Origin: Bos javanicus
Taxonomy: Eukaryota > Chordata > Mammalia > Artiodactyla > Bovidae
Assembly (NCBI RefSeq): GCF_032452875.1
Contig: NC_083897.1
Span: 12,382,854-12,446,853, forward strand
Length of the DNA: 64,000 bases
Reading direction: 5' to 3'
Position 1 is the first letter of the stretch; every line of letters starts with the position of its first letter. Of this stretch, positions 32,876-44,532 are shown one piece after another. The position numbers and the translations under genes were made by a program. The notes under the pieces were generated by a model. It saw only the letters and a program-made list of their open reading frames with translations, ran no database searches and was not told the DNA's origin.

Positions 32876-32895
32876 TAATCTACTCCTAAGTTACT

Positions 32896-33946
32896 GTCAG
32901 TCAGTTCAGTTGCTCAGTCGTGTCTGACTGTGACCCAAGAACTGCAGCACGCCAGGCTTCCCTGTCCATCACCTTGAGTCAGTGATGCCATCCAACCGTC
33001 TCATCCTCTGTCATCCCATTCTCCTCCTGCCCTCAATCCCTCCCAGCATCAGGGTCTTTTCCAGTGAGTCAGCTCTTCACATCAGGTGGCCAAAGTATTG
33101 GAGTTTCAGCTTCAACATCAGTCCTTCCAATGAACACCCAGGACTGATCTCCTTTAGGATGGACTGATTGGATCTCCCTGCAGTCCAAGGGACTCTCAAG
33201 AGTCTTCTCCAACACCAAAGTTCAAAATCATCAATTCTTTGGCCTTCAGCTTTCTTTATACTCCAACTCTCACATCCATACATGACCACTGGAAAAACCA
33301 TAACCTTTACTGGATGGACCTTTATTGACAAAGTAATATCTCTGCTTTTTAATATGTTGTCTAGGTTGGTCATAACTTTCCTTTCAAGGAATAAGCATCT
33401 TTTAATTTCATGGCTGCAATCACCATCTGCAGTGGTTTTGGAGCCCCAAAAATAAAGTCAGCCACTGTTTCCACTGTTTACCCATCTATTTCCCATGAAG
33501 TGATAGACCAGATGCCATGATCTTAGTTTTCTGAATGTTGAGCTTTAAGGCAACTTTTTTACTCTCCTCTTTCACTTTCATCAAGAGGCTCTTTAGTTCT
33601 TTTTCACTTTCTGCCATAAGGGTGGTGTCATCTGCATATCTGAGGTGATTGATATTTCTCCTGGCAATCTTGATTCCAGCTTGTGCTTCATCCAGCCCAG
33701 CGTTTCTCATGATGTACTCTGCATATAAGTTAAATAAGCAGGGTGACAATATACAGCCTTGACGTACTCCTTTTCCTATTTGGAACCAGTCTGTTGTTCC
33801 GTGTCCAGTTCTAACTGTTGCTTCCTGACCTGCATACAGGTTTCTCAAGAGGCAGGTCAGGTGGTCTGGTATTCCCATCTCTTTCATAATTTTCCACAGT
33901 TTATTGTGATCCACAGAGTCAAAGGCTTTGGCATAGTCAATAAAGC
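32896..33946 (-). mobile_element. BovB LINE, 5' truncated, 1.05 kb
   Basis: The 3' tail lies at low coordinate ('gtcagtcagttcagttgctcagtc'). The element ends within RT motif A at 'gcatagtcaataaagca'. Part of the 3' UTR just inside the tail is deleted (about 32930..32975). Flanks share 'tctaa' only, so no firm duplication is called. Confidence 0.9.
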
Positions 33947-33962
33947 AATAGCCTTCTAACAT
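33486..33962 (-). pseudogene. BovB reverse-transcriptase fragment
   Basis: A 158-codon frame enters from flanking sequence and then reads FIDYAKAFDSVDHNKL (motif A), RQGCILSPCLFNLYAEYIM (motif B), NHLRYADDTTLMAE (motif C, YADD codons at 33627..33638) and LKLNIQKTKIM. It ends where the frame shifts near 33505. The C-terminal part continues as a second open piece (33077..33373) with MYGCESWSIKKAE. No endonuclease or N-terminal RT remains. Confidence 0.85.
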
Positions 33963-34049
33963 CTATTCCCCCTTCAATCTGCTGCATATGCCTACTCCAT
34001 ACAAACAAGCCTGGAATGAGACTGAACTCTTTTGGAATTTTTATATACT

Positions 34050-34240
34050 ATGTTACCTTGGACAGATAACCTAAAATCCGTGAACTTCAATTTCCTTATC
34101 TAAAATGCTGGCTAATGACAGTACATATTTCATAATATCATTGTGGTGATTAACTGAGATAATTATTGAACAATACAAAGAAATCAGCACAATTTTTACT
34201 ACATTGTAAGTGCTCAGTAATCATAGCTATTATCATTATT
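34050..34240 (+). mobile_element. MIR SINE
   Basis: 'taccttggacagataacc', 'aacttcaatttccttatctaaaatg', 'ttgtggtgattaactgagataat' and 'gtaagtgctcagtaatc' follow the MIR order. Confidence 0.65.
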
Positions 34241-34414
34241 TACCAAAGAAGCAGTATTAAAATATCACTATACTTAAAATAGCTCTACCACAGTCAAGAG
34301 TTGAAATAGGTTTTGATCTAGTAAGGCTATGGAATACACATGGGAATGAAATAATAAAAGGCATGAATAAAGATGTTTCTGTAAAGATGTATATTGTAGA
34401 GTTAGGTATAAAGC

Positions 34415-34543
34415 AGTAGTAGTAGTTTCAGTCACTTGATTGTGTCAGACTCTTTGTAACCCCATGGACCGTAGCCCCCCAGGCTCCTCTGTCCATGGAA
34501 TTCTCCATGCAAGAATACTGGATTGGGTTGCCATTTCCTTCTA
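34415..34543 (-). mobile_element. Bov-A/Bov-tA SINE fragment with (AGT)n tail
   Basis: The Bov-A body is in minus orientation with an 'agtagtagtagt' microsatellite at its 3' end. The tRNA head is missing beyond 'ccatttccttct'. Confidence 0.88.
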
Positions 34544-34657
34544 CAGTGTAATAGTACAAATTGGAAATATATGATGAATAATATTCAAGATGTCAAGTAA
34601 ATTATGGAATATTAGTAACAAAGAAATGCTATGTAGCCATTAACCAAGAGAAGTAAT

Positions 34658-34715
34658 GTAGCAAGGTGGCTAATTGTGCAAGCAAAGTAGCAAGGTGGCT
34701 AACTGTGCAAGCGAA
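34658..34715. repeat. Two tandem copies of a 29-bp unit
   Basis: The unit starts 'gtagcaaggtggctaa' and repeats with period 29 (34658..34686 and 34687..34715), with two mismatches. Confidence 0.9.
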
Positions 34716-34719
34716 GTTC

Positions 34720-34825
34720 TGAAGCAAAGCTGTCTGGACTCAAAATGCCAGCTATCCTACTTACAAGTTCTGTGACCCTGGATAAATTCAAGTCTATTCA
34801 AGTTTACTTACTGCTAGTCTCATCT
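34720..34825 (+). mobile_element. MIR SINE fragment
   Basis: 'tgtctggactcaaaatgccagc', 'tacttacaagttctgtgaccctgg' is the MIR tRNA-to-core transition. Confidence 0.6.
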
Positions 34826-34885
34826 TGACTTTACACTGTCAGGGTATTTGGTATTCAATTTTGTTAACTGAGACCAAATCAAAAA

Positions 34886-36215
34886 AACATATAGGCCAAG
34901 AGGCACATGAAAGGATGTTCAACATCACTAGTTATTAGAGAAATGCAAATTAAAATGACAATGAGGTATCATCTCAAACCAGTCAGAATGGCCATCATCA
35001 AAAAGTCTACAAATAACAAGTCCTGGAGAGGGTATGGAGAGAAGGGAACCTTCCTGCTCTGTTGATGGGAATATAAGTTAGTACAGCCTCTATGGAGAGC
35101 AGGATGAAGGTTCCTTAAAAAACTAAAAATAGAGCTACCATATGATCCTGCAGTCCTACATCTGGGTATATATCTGGAGGAAACTCTACTTTTAAAAGAT
35201 AGATACACCCTAATATTTATTGCAGATCTGGACTGTGAAGAAAGCTGAGCGCTGAAGAATTGATGCTTTTGAACTGTGGTGTTGGAGAAGACTCTTAAGA
35301 GTCCCTTGAACTGCAAGGAGATCCAACCAGTCCATTCTGAGGGAGATCAGTCCTGGGTGTTCTTTGGTAGGAATGATGCTAAAGCTGAAACTCCATTACT
35401 TTGGCCACCTCATGCGAAGAGTTGACTCATTGGAAAAGACTCTGATGCTGGGAGGGATTGGGGGCAGGAGGAGAAGGGGAAAACAGAGGATGAGATGGCT
35501 GGATGGCATCACCGACTCGATGGACGTGAGTTTGAGTGAACTCCAGGAGTTGGTGATGGACAGGGAGGCCTGGCGTGCTGCAATTCATGGGGTGGCAAAG
35601 AGTCAGACATGACTTAGTGACTGAACTGAACTGAACTGATTTACATTTTATGTATAACATACATAAATCCTATTGTTCATAGAATACTATATTCACATAA
35701 GAAGCAACCTAAATGTCCAACGACAGATGAGTGGACAAAGAAGGTGTGGTACGCATATACAATGGAATATTTTTCAACCATAAAAGAGGACAGAATAATG
35801 TCATTTGCAGCAACATGGATGGACCTAGAGATTATCGTGTTAAGTGAAGTAAGTCAGACAGAGAAAGACACGTATCATATGATATCATTTATATGTGAAA
35901 TCTAAAAATATATATATACAAATGGACTTATATACAAAACAGAAATAGATCCACAGACATGGTTACCAAAAGGGGGAAGTGAGAGGGATGAATTAGGAGT
36001 TTGGAATTAACAGATACAAACTCCTATATATAAAATAGATAAACATTGACCTACTATATATCACAGGAAACTCTACTCAATATTCTGTAATAACTTAAAT
36101 GGGAAAAGAATCTGACAAAGAATTGATCTATATATATCTATACCTGAATCACTTTGCTATACCTCTGAAACACATTATGAATTAACTATATTCCAATATG
36201 AAATAAAAATGAAAA
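34886..36215 (+). mobile_element. L1 LINE 3' part interrupted by BovB
   Basis: Left part 34886..35227 encodes the ORF2 C-terminal region (the 'ggagagggtatggagagaagggaacc' stretch). Right part 35690..36215 resumes at 'aagcaacctaaatgtccaac', then 'atggaatatttttcaacc', and a 3' UTR ending 'aattaactatattcc' and an A-rich tail. Numerous stops are present. Confidence 0.85.
35228..35640 (+). mobile_element. BovB LINE 3' fragment nested in L1
   Basis: It starts in the C-terminal coding part ('tctggactgtgaagaaagctgag') and ends with 'gactgaactgaactgaactga'. The open piece 35364..35612 reads from LKLKLHYFGHLM to GVAKSQT. No clear target duplication is found. Confidence 0.92.
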
Positions 36216-38882
36216 CAATGTAAATTTGACATTATTCTCTGACTTAAAATTCTCTAATAGCTTTTCATTCACATTACAATAAAATTCAGACTGCCTCAAA
36301 GTTGTCAAGTAACATATGCTGAATAAATATATGAAAAATTTAAATGAAAATAAGTATGTGAGGGTTGAGATGGAGTTAGGCACAAAAACAAACTGTATTG
36401 TCAGCAAAGATATTCAAAACTGTTCAGTTATTCCTTTTCATTTTTTCAAATTCATGGCTGTTTTGCAATTCCTATACTATTATGGAAGAAAGGACACCAT
36501 AGCATATGTGTCACAATTTATATACTTGGTATCATGCAATATGTTCATGACAGATATTACAATATTCTTCACCTCTTTGTGAAGTTAGGGAAGCTTACTA
36601 CTCTCTTATGTACTTCACCTCCTAAACAAGAGCATGGTAGGTGAAAAGAGCAGGTAGCAGGGGGCTATTATGGTGAAGACTGGTAGTGTCAGGTGGGCCT
36701 TTCAGCAACTGTTTTTAAATTGAATCATGTATTAATAGATGGTTATGACTACAGTCTAGCATCCAGTACAGTTCTACACTATAGTCATGGGGTCCCGTTC
36801 TCCTTTTGAGAGCTATTAATTTTATAACTAATAATTAATTAGCCAACCTGCTTGGGAAAAGAGTTCCTTGTGACCATTTTTTCAAATTCATCAGCACATG
36901 TCAGAGCACCTGTCAAAATAAATTTACCCCAGTGAAAATTAAGGAACAGAAGACAACAGGGAAGAAGAGACTGACAACACATTTGTTAGATTTTAAGACC
37001 CGTCATTCACATTTGAAGATAAACAAAAACATCACCTGAAGAAATGTATGTAGTAGGGATTTCAGTATTTATTATACTGATACAGATCTATATCTCATTT
37101 ACATATTTATATATCAATTTCTGAACAATCCCACAGGATGAATAATATTATTTACTATTTGAAGAGGAGAAAGAGTCAGAGCTGTTATTGTTTTTTTCAA
37201 GACTTATCTCAAACCCACCAATTTTCACAGCCATGTTTCAAATCTGTCTGTTTTGCTTCAGAGTCTGTGTGTTTTCAATTATATCACTTCAATAAGGGAC
37301 AGCAGAAGCTCTTAAGATGGAGGAATACATAATTAAAATGAAAAATGGATTTTAATTTTCTAAAACAAATTCTTAAAAAAAAATTAAAACAAATTCTTTC
37401 TTCAGTATTTCCAAGAAAAGAGACATTTGTATATCCTGACAAAATTCTATAGATTGACTCCAAGTTTGTCAAACTTCTTCCACAAAATGTGTCTACTATA
37501 ACCAGCTTTTTCCAGATTCCACTCTGAATGTCAAGGGTTTAGGACAGTGAAGTAAGTCAGACATTCTTCTAATGCAATGGGAGTACAATATAGAACTTCA
37601 CATAAAAAGAGACTGTTTCAGACTCATCCAGAAGAATTTACTTGCTGAAGCAGCACAAAGATCTTGCTTGGTTTTTCTTTCCTATAAGAATAGCATGGCC
37701 CCAGAGACTAGGTTTGAGTGAGATTCTGGAGTGTACTATAATTTCATTAAAAAATATGTTTCATGGTCTTATACCTTTCCAACCTTCACAAACAAAAACT
37801 CATTTCTAGCTGAAACTTTATATCATTTTTTTTTTCTGGCTGGAATGTGAAGATTTGGGGAATGGGTGAAAGAAATTTATTGAGTTGTTAAAAATATATG
37901 ATGCAGGTCTTGTCTAGTTTTCACCTCCCTGGCTCATAAACACAGTTGCTGTCTTTCACAATTCATTTCTGTCAATCACTGTGACAGGCAGAGTAGAATT
38001 CCCTTCCTCTGCCTTCTCAAACAAAAGTAAAATAAACAAAATAATATTTTGATGTAGAATCTCAGCATTTCAGTGAAGGTGAAACTACTTGCCACTTCCA
38101 ATCCACTTTGAGATCTGATCTCAGTTTGGAGCCAGAGCGTGGGCCTCAGTGGTATTGAGGAGGCTCAGTAGTGAGGGAGGAATGAATGCTGGCATTCATC
38201 TGAGCCAGTGGGGAAGGTGAAAGAGCAAAGACCTCACACAGTATGGAGGGTAGGAAAGCTTTTAGTCAGTGTTCTTGGCTCTTCCTTCCACGTGTAAATT
38301 CAGAAAACTATTTGAGAAGTTAGTTGGCAGAAATGTTTATGCTTTGAGTGTAGGTTCTCAAAAACTGAAGAAGTCGAAGGTGACCCAACTTAAAAACTTA
38401 TGAGGCATAGCTGTACTATTTGGTACTACCAAGTCTTATCTACCAAGTACTTTTGTAGTAGTTGGTTTGAATTTTGGAGGGCAAACAATTAAGAAAGTCT
38501 TATTACATGTAAATATAAACCTTACTGGAAAAACTCAATGATAAGGATGAGCAAATGAATGAGAAGATAGAGGTTGGTATAAAATTACTTTTTACCTCCT
38601 CAGAATGTGTGCTCACTGTAGGAGGGCTACCTTGGACAGGAGCTATAGAATCCTGTCATGCACAAATCATTGTGTGTGAGTTATACCTTACTGGCATATA
38701 TCTATCTGGTAGATGACTATAGTCCTGAACTTATTGGTACATAAGAGCCTAATTTAAAAAGTGAGCCGAGTATTCAATATTTAATATCATAGATAGTGAA
38801 AAAGTTCTATTGTCATGAACATATAACTCCCTTCCTGACCCTGGGATCAACATTCCCACTGGATTTCCTCAGAATTTATATA
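36216..38882. other. Long repeat-poor interval (2.7 kb)
   Basis: Only weak L2-like sequence near 36225..36300 is suspected. Open frames at 36316..36582 and 37138..37332 have no recognised domain. This is the longest stretch in the window without a confidently named repeat. Confidence 0.4.
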
Positions 38883-39349
38883 ATATATAGCAGAGGTCTC
38901 CAACCCCCAGGCCATGGACCAGTTCTGGCTTGCATCTGTTAGTAACTGGGCCACATAGCAGGAGGTGAGCAGCAGACAAGCAAGTAAAGCTTCATCTGAG
39001 GCTCCCCATTACTCTCATTACCGCGTGAACCATCCCCCTCATCTGAAAAGCTTTTGTATAGCAAAGGAAACCATAAACAAAATGAAAAGATAAGCCTCAG
39101 AATGGGAGAAAATAATTGCAAATGAAGCAAATGAAAAAGAATTAATCTCCAAAATATACAAGCAACTCACACAGCTCAATATCAGAAAAACAACCTAATC
39201 AAACAATGGGTGAAAGATCTACATGGATATTTCTCCAAAGAAGACATACAGATGGCCAACAAAAATATGAAAAGATGCTCAACATCGATCACTGTTAGAG
39301 AAATGCAAATCAAAACTACAATGAGGCATCACCTTATACCAGTTAGAAT

Positions 39350-40625
39350 CAGTTCAGTTCAGTTCAGTCACTCAGTCGTGTCCGACTCTTTGAGACCCCA
39401 TGAATCGCAGCACGCCAGGCCTCCCTGTCCATCGCCAACTCCCAGAGTTCACTCAGACTCACGTCCATCGAGTCAGTGATGCCATCCAGCCATCTCTTCC
39501 TCTGTCATCCCCTTCTCCTCCTGACCCCAATCCCTCCCAGTATCAGAGTTTTTTCCAATGAGTCAACTCTTCGCATGAGGTGGCCAAAGTACTGGAGTTT
39601 CAGCTTTAGCATCATTCCTTCCAAAGAAATCCCAGGGCTGATCTCCTTCAGAATGGACTGGTTGGATCTCCTTGCAGTCCAAGGGGCTCTCAAGAGTCTT
39701 CTCCAACACCACAGTTCAAAAGCATCAATTCTTCGGCTCTCAGCTTTCTTCACAGTCCAACTCTCACATCCATACATGACCACAGAAAAAACCATAGCCT
39801 TGACTAGATGGACCTTTGTTGGCAAAGTAATGTCTCTGCTTTTCAATATGCTATCTAGGTTGGTCATAACTTTCCTTCCAAGGAGTAAGCGTCTTTTAAT
39901 TTCATGGCTGCAGTCACTATCTGCAGTGAATTTGGAGCCCCCAAAAATAAAGTCTGACACTGTTTCCACTGTTTCCCCATCTATTTCCCATGAAGTGATG
40001 GGACCAGATGCCATGATCTTCATCTTCTGAATGCTGAGCTTTAAGCCAACTTTTTCACTCTCCTCTTTCACTTTCATCAAGAGGCTTTTTAGTTCCTCTT
40101 CACTTTCTTCCATAAGAGTGGTATCATCTGCATATCTGAGGTTATTGATATTTCTCCCAGCAATCTTGATTCCAGCTTGTGCTTCTTCCAGCCCAGCGTT
40201 TCTCATGATGTACTCTGCATAGAAGTTAAATAAGCAGGGTGACAATATAAAGCCTTGAAATGCTCTTTCTCCTATTTGGAACAAGTCTGTTGTTCCATGT
40301 CCAGTTCTAATTGTTGCTTCTGACCTGCATACAGGTTTCTCAAGAGGTAGGTCAGGTGGTCTGGTATTCCCATCTCTTTCAGAATTTTCCACAGTTTATT
40401 GTGATCCACACAGTCAAAGGCTTTGGCATAGTCAATAAAGCAGAAATAGATGTTTTTTCTGGAACTCTCTTGCTTTTTCCATGATCCAGCTGATGGCAAT
40501 TTGATCTCTGGTTCTTCTGTCTTTTCTAAAACCAGCTTGGACATCTGGAAGTTCACGGTTCACATATTGCTGAAGCCTGGCTTGGAGAATTTTGAGCATT
40601 ACTTTACTAGCATGTGAGATGAGTG
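39350..40625 (-). mobile_element. BovB LINE nested in L1, 1.28 kb
   Basis: The 3' tail lies at low coordinate (tandem 'agttc' units). The 5' truncation is at 'ctcatctcaca' (40625). The duplication cagttagaat lies at 39340..39349 and 40626..40635, and L1 sequence continues correctly across it. Confidence 0.95.
39505..40556 (-). pseudogene. BovB reverse-transcriptase fragment, two frames
   Basis: The upstream frame (40272..40556) reads FIDYAKAFDCVDHNKLWKILKEMGIPDHLTYLLRNLYAG after the same six-base A-run frameshift (SSRKNIYFC) as two other copies. A one-base loss near 40320 moves the rest to 39505..40392, with SPCLFNFYAEYIM, YADD (codons 40123..40134), MYGCESWTVKKAE and RRLLRAPWTARRSNQS. Catalytic Asp codons survive, but the frame does not. 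Confidence 0.86.
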
Positions 40626-40635
40626 CAGTTAGAAT

Positions 40636-41122
40636 AGGCGTCATCAAAAAATCTATAAACAATAAGTACTGGAGAGGGTGTGGAGAAAAAGGAACCCTCT
40701 TTCACTGTTGGTGGGAATGTAAATTGATACAGCCATTATGGAGAGCAGTATGGAAATTCCTTAAGAAACTAGGAATACAATTACCATATGACCCAGCAAT
40801 CCCACTACTGGTCATACACCCTGAGAAAACCATAATTCAAAGACACATGTACTCTAGTTTTCATAGCAGCACTATTTGCAATATCAGGACATGGAAGCAA
40901 CCTAGATGTCCACTGACAGATGAATGGATAAAGAAGCTGTGGTACATATACACAGTGGAATATAATTCAGCCACAAAAAGGAATGAATTAAAGTCCATTA
41001 TAGTGAGGTGGATTAAACTAGAGCCTGTTAAACAGAGTGAAGTAATTCATAAAAACAAATATTTTATTATATGGAACCTAGAAAAAATGGTACTGATGAA
41101 TCTATTTGCAGGGCAGGAATAG
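40636..41122 (+). pseudogene. L1 ORF2 C-terminal fragment
   Basis: One open frame of about 160 codons after the BovB insertion reads WRGCGEKGTLFHCWWECK, LPYDPAIPLLV, RCPLTDEWIKKLWYIYTVEYNSATKRN and ends at a stop at 41120..41122, close to the usual ORF2 end. This is the best preserved L1 coding piece here. It has no RT or endonuclease domain. Confidence 0.87.
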
Positions 41123-41227
41123 AGGTGAAGACATAGAGAATGAATTTGTGGATACAGTGAGGGAAGGAGAGGGTGGGACAAAATGGGAGAGTAGCATTGA
41201 TATATATATACACTTCCATGTATAAAA

Positions 41228-41432
41228 GACCCTGATGCTGGGAAAGATTGAAGGGAAAAGGAGAAGGGGGCGGCAGAGTATGAGATGGCTGGATGGCATC
41301 ACTAACTCAATGGACATGAATCTGAGCAACCTCCAGGACATAGTGAAGGACAGGGGAGCCTGGCATGCTGCAGTCCATGGGGGTAGCAACAGATCAGACA
41401 CTACAATGCCTGAACAACAACTAGAACAACAG
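41228..41432 (+). mobile_element. Old BovB 3' fragment nested in L1 3' UTR
   Basis: It starts 'gaccctgatgctgggaaag' and runs to 'cctgaacaacaactag'. The flanks atgtataaaa (41218..41227) and atgtgtaaaa (41433..41442) look like a target duplication with one mismatch. The variant 'gggaaagattgaagg' marks an older BovB type. Confidence 0.85.
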
Positions 41433-41849
41433 ATGTGTAAAATAGCTAGTGTGAAGCAGTTTCATAGCAGAGGAAACTCAGCTCAGTGCTCTGTGATGAC
41501 CTAGAGACATGAGATGGGGGTTGGGGTGAAAGGGAGATGCAAGAGGGAGGGGATATATGTATACATATTTCTGATTCATGCTGTTGTACAGCAGAAAGCA
41601 ATACAATATTATTAAACAATTCTCCTCCTAAAAATAATTTTTAAAAAAGGAAAACTGTCTTCCATGAAGCCAGTCTCTGGTGCCAAAATATTGGGGACTG
41701 CTGATATATAGTGAAAATAAACTAGAGGTCAAGGGAAGCCAAAGAGAGAGGAACCAAGGACACAAGTCTAACCATTTATATTAATAGATACACCAAGCAG
41801 TCAATGGAGTTTCCACAAATAGACAAGTGTAACCCAAGGTGCAATGAAT

Positions 41850-42045
41850 AGTGTTTAAAAACTGGAAACAAGATGTCTGGGTTCAAATCTTGGTTCTGCT
41901 ACATACTAGTTATATGACCTTGAACAAGTTGCTTTACCTCTCTGTGCCTTGATTTTTCACCTGTAAAGCCTTATAGAGTTATAAGGCTGAAAGTAATAGT
42001 TGCAGAACGGTTAGAACAGTTCTTGACATATAGCAAGTGTTATAC
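41850..42045 (+). mobile_element. MIR SINE, well preserved
   Basis: 'gtctgggttcaaatcttggttctgctac', 'tgaccttgaacaagttgctttacctctctgtgcc' (split here) and 'gaacagttcttgacatatagc' follow MIR from head to 3' part. Confidence 0.8.
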
Positions 42046-42638
42046 ATGTGTATGTATGCATATATATGCAATATATAAGTGTCTGCTATTATTCTAAGCT
42101 ACAGCTCTAAATCTAATGGGCACACAATGGAGAATATGGATAGATGAGTGTATATTATAATATAGGTTATTGCCATAATTAGCATTCAAACAAAAAAAAA
42201 TGACATGCAAAATGACATGCCAGTCCCTTTATACAGCTGGTCACCTCTATCTCAAGGAATATTATTTGTCTTCCCCTCCTCTCTGTTCATCACTTTTCCT
42301 TCTAGTAATTTAAAAGATTTAATTGAATATGCATTTCTTAAGGAAATGTAAAGTGTCCATTCACGCTCTAACAAATGAAAGTATAGTACAGTCTATCAAG
42401 TCTCAGCTAGGACACCCCATCACTTGGGGAATCTTTCCTTGATTTTCCTGGTGGTTTCATCCCAGACTGGTCTCTGTTTTCCTTGAGATTAAATAGCAAT
42501 GCATTTTGTACCACATCCCTAGCACTCACAATTGGAAAAAATTGTTTCAAGATTTTGACTGTGAGGCTTGCCTCTTTTCCCAACAGGATCATAACGTTTT
42601 CTTAGGTCAGGCAATATAGCTCTATTTTTCAAGCCTTT
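42046..42638. other. Mostly unique; L2-like piece near 42395..42510
   Basis: 'caagtctcagctaggacacc' and 'ggaatctttccttgattttcc' resemble the L2 3' region in minus orientation. Nothing else is recognised. Confidence 0.35.
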
Positions 42639-42775
42639 GGAGAAGGAAATGGCAACCCACTCCAGTGTTCTTGCCTGGAGAATCCCAGGGAAGGTGGAGC
42701 CTGGTGGGCTGCCATCTATGGGGTCGCACAGAGTCGGACACGACTGAAGCAACTTAGCAGCAGCAGCAGCAGCAA
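42639..42775 (+). mobile_element. Bov-tA-type SINE, headless, with (CAG)n tail
   Basis: The body 'ggagaaggaaatggcaaccc' to 'gagtcggacacgactgaagc' is close to the family pattern (low divergence, CpGs retained). A (cag)n tail at 42757..42772 is typical of a young subfamily. Confidence 0.92.
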
Positions 42776-43507
42776 CACAGAGCCACATATGGCATAGGAG
42801 GTTCATAGCTCTTGCTTAATGACTGACTGACTGATAAATCATTATATTTTCTCCAGTTCACTCAATAAACAATCAGACGTCAGCCTATTTCATCCTACTT
42901 GAGCCCCAAATTTGAAATTCAGGAGAAAAAAACTATGTCAGCATATTTTCACAATTGTAGAAAAACCTAATCTGTCAATCATCTAAAGTTTTCTTTCCTT
43001 CCTTTCATAGCCAAACCATGAGATTACTGAAACAAAATCTCCCAGAGAACTGTACTATTTCCTTCTTCAGCAAGAGGCATTGCGGTTTTGGCAGAAATGT
43101 TAAAAACCACAGAGATGCTATCATTTTTGACATCAAAATATAATGGAATTAGGCATTATTTTAGCCAAACTAGCAAATCTAGGAAAATTTAGTATTATGA
43201 GTGAAAAGAAAGCAGAGGCTGACTCTTTAATTCAGTCACATAATCAAACAAAGATTTTGCCTCTGATTCATTCCTGGTACCTTGTCACTTGCCTAGCCTG
43301 CTTGATTCCTCTTTTTCATTATTTCTGTTCAAGAGTTAGGGTTAGATCTCAAACAGCCAGAGACAGATACTGGGGCTAACAGCAAAGGAAAAGGTAATCG
43401 TATTTCTTTTCAATCAGCATATCCAACATTTCAAATAAATAACACCTTCATATAGGAAGATCAGGCTTCTCAGTGCATGTATCTGAAAAATCCATCTAAA
43501 ATACTAA
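42776..43507. other. Unique interval
   Basis: No feature is recognised. The open frame 43143..43379 has no known domain. Confidence 0.4.
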
Positions 43508-43518
43508 TATATAATGTT

Positions 43519-44103
43519 CAGTTCAGTCTCTCAGTCGTGTCTGACTCTTTGCAGCCCCATGAATCGCAGCACGCCAGGCCTCACTGTCCATCACCAATTC
43601 CAGGAGTTCACTCAGACTCACGTCCATCGAGTCAGTGATGCCATCCAGCCATCTCATCCTCTGTCATCCCCTTCTCCTCCTGCCCTCAATCCCTCCCAGC
43701 ATCAGAGTCTTTTCCAATGAGTCAACTCTTAGCATGAGGTGGCCAAAGTATTGGAGTTTCAGCCTCAGCATCAGTCCCTCCAATGAACACCTAGGACTGG
43801 TCTCCTTTAGGATGGACTGGTTGGATCTCCTTGCAGTCCAAGGGACTCTCAAGAGTCTTCTCCAACACCACAGTTCAGAAGCGTCAATTCTTTGGTGCTT
43901 GGCTTTCTTCACAGTCCAACTCTCACATCCATACATGACCACTGGAAAAACCATAGCCTTGACTAGATGGACCTTTGTTGGCAAAGTAATATCTCTGCTT
44001 TTTAATGTGCTGTCTAGGTCAGTCATAACTTTCCTTTCAAGGAGTAAGCGTGTTTTAATTTCATGGCTGCAATCACCATATGCAGTGATTTTGGTGCAGA
44101 TAT
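43519..44103 (-). mobile_element. BovB LINE 3' fragment, 0.59 kb
   Basis: It runs from the tail to 'gcaatcaccatatgcagtgattttgg'. An exact 11-bp duplication tatataatgtt flanks it (43508..43518 and 44104..44114). The C-terminal frame 43664..44026 is open from MTDLDSTLKSRDITLPTK to GRRRRG. Confidence 0.95.
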
Positions 44104-44114
44104 TATATAATGTT

Positions 44115-44532
44115 AGTAAATCATATTTTAAATATTTTCATTCACACTATGTAAAACTGCTGGCCATTTTCAAATGACTCTTTTCATCTCTTGAAAGAAC
44201 AACGAAGAGATGTTTTTGTTACCTTCATGGAACTGAAGTTGAACAACTGCCACAATTTTGAGTGAAACAATGGAATCACAGAGAGAAGATTTAATCTGTA
44301 AGGATACTATCAAAAGCAAATTAGAAGTGTTCTTGGTCTTTTAGTTTGAGACACAATGGAATCTACTCACAATTCATCCTTGTCAGACTAACTTCTGCTC
44401 AGGATTTCCAACCTGCCATAATTCTGAGAGTCATTCTCTTCTCTGCTCTTCTCCATTCAAACTGAAAACCTAGAATAAAAAACAGAGCAGAAACCACAAT
44501 TTTAAAAATGCAAGAAAATAATAAATTATCAT
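44115..44532. other. Unique interval
   Basis: Nothing is recognised. Confidence 0.4.

Larger units (their letters stand above)
39046..41650 (+). mobile_element. L1 LINE inserted in hAT, itself carrying two BovB copies
   Basis: It starts inside ORF2 ('aaaagcttttgtatagcaaagg') and ends with the ruminant L1 3' UTR ('aggggatatatgtatac', 'cagcagaaagcaatac') and A-rich tail. Interruptions lie at 39350..40625 and 41228..41432. Removing these leaves about 1.1 kb of 5'-truncated L1. Confidence 0.9.
38891..41703 (+). mobile_element. hAT DNA transposon split by an L1
   Basis: Left arm 38891..~39045 ('cagaggtctccaacccccagg', 'gtaactgggccacatagcaggaggtgagc') and right arm ~41651..41703 ('actgtcttccatgaagcc', 'ctggtgccaaaatattggggactgctg') are the ends of one mammalian hAT repeat. 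An exact 8-bp duplication, atatatag, flanks it (38883..38890 and 41704..41711), as expected for hAT. Confidence 0.85.
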
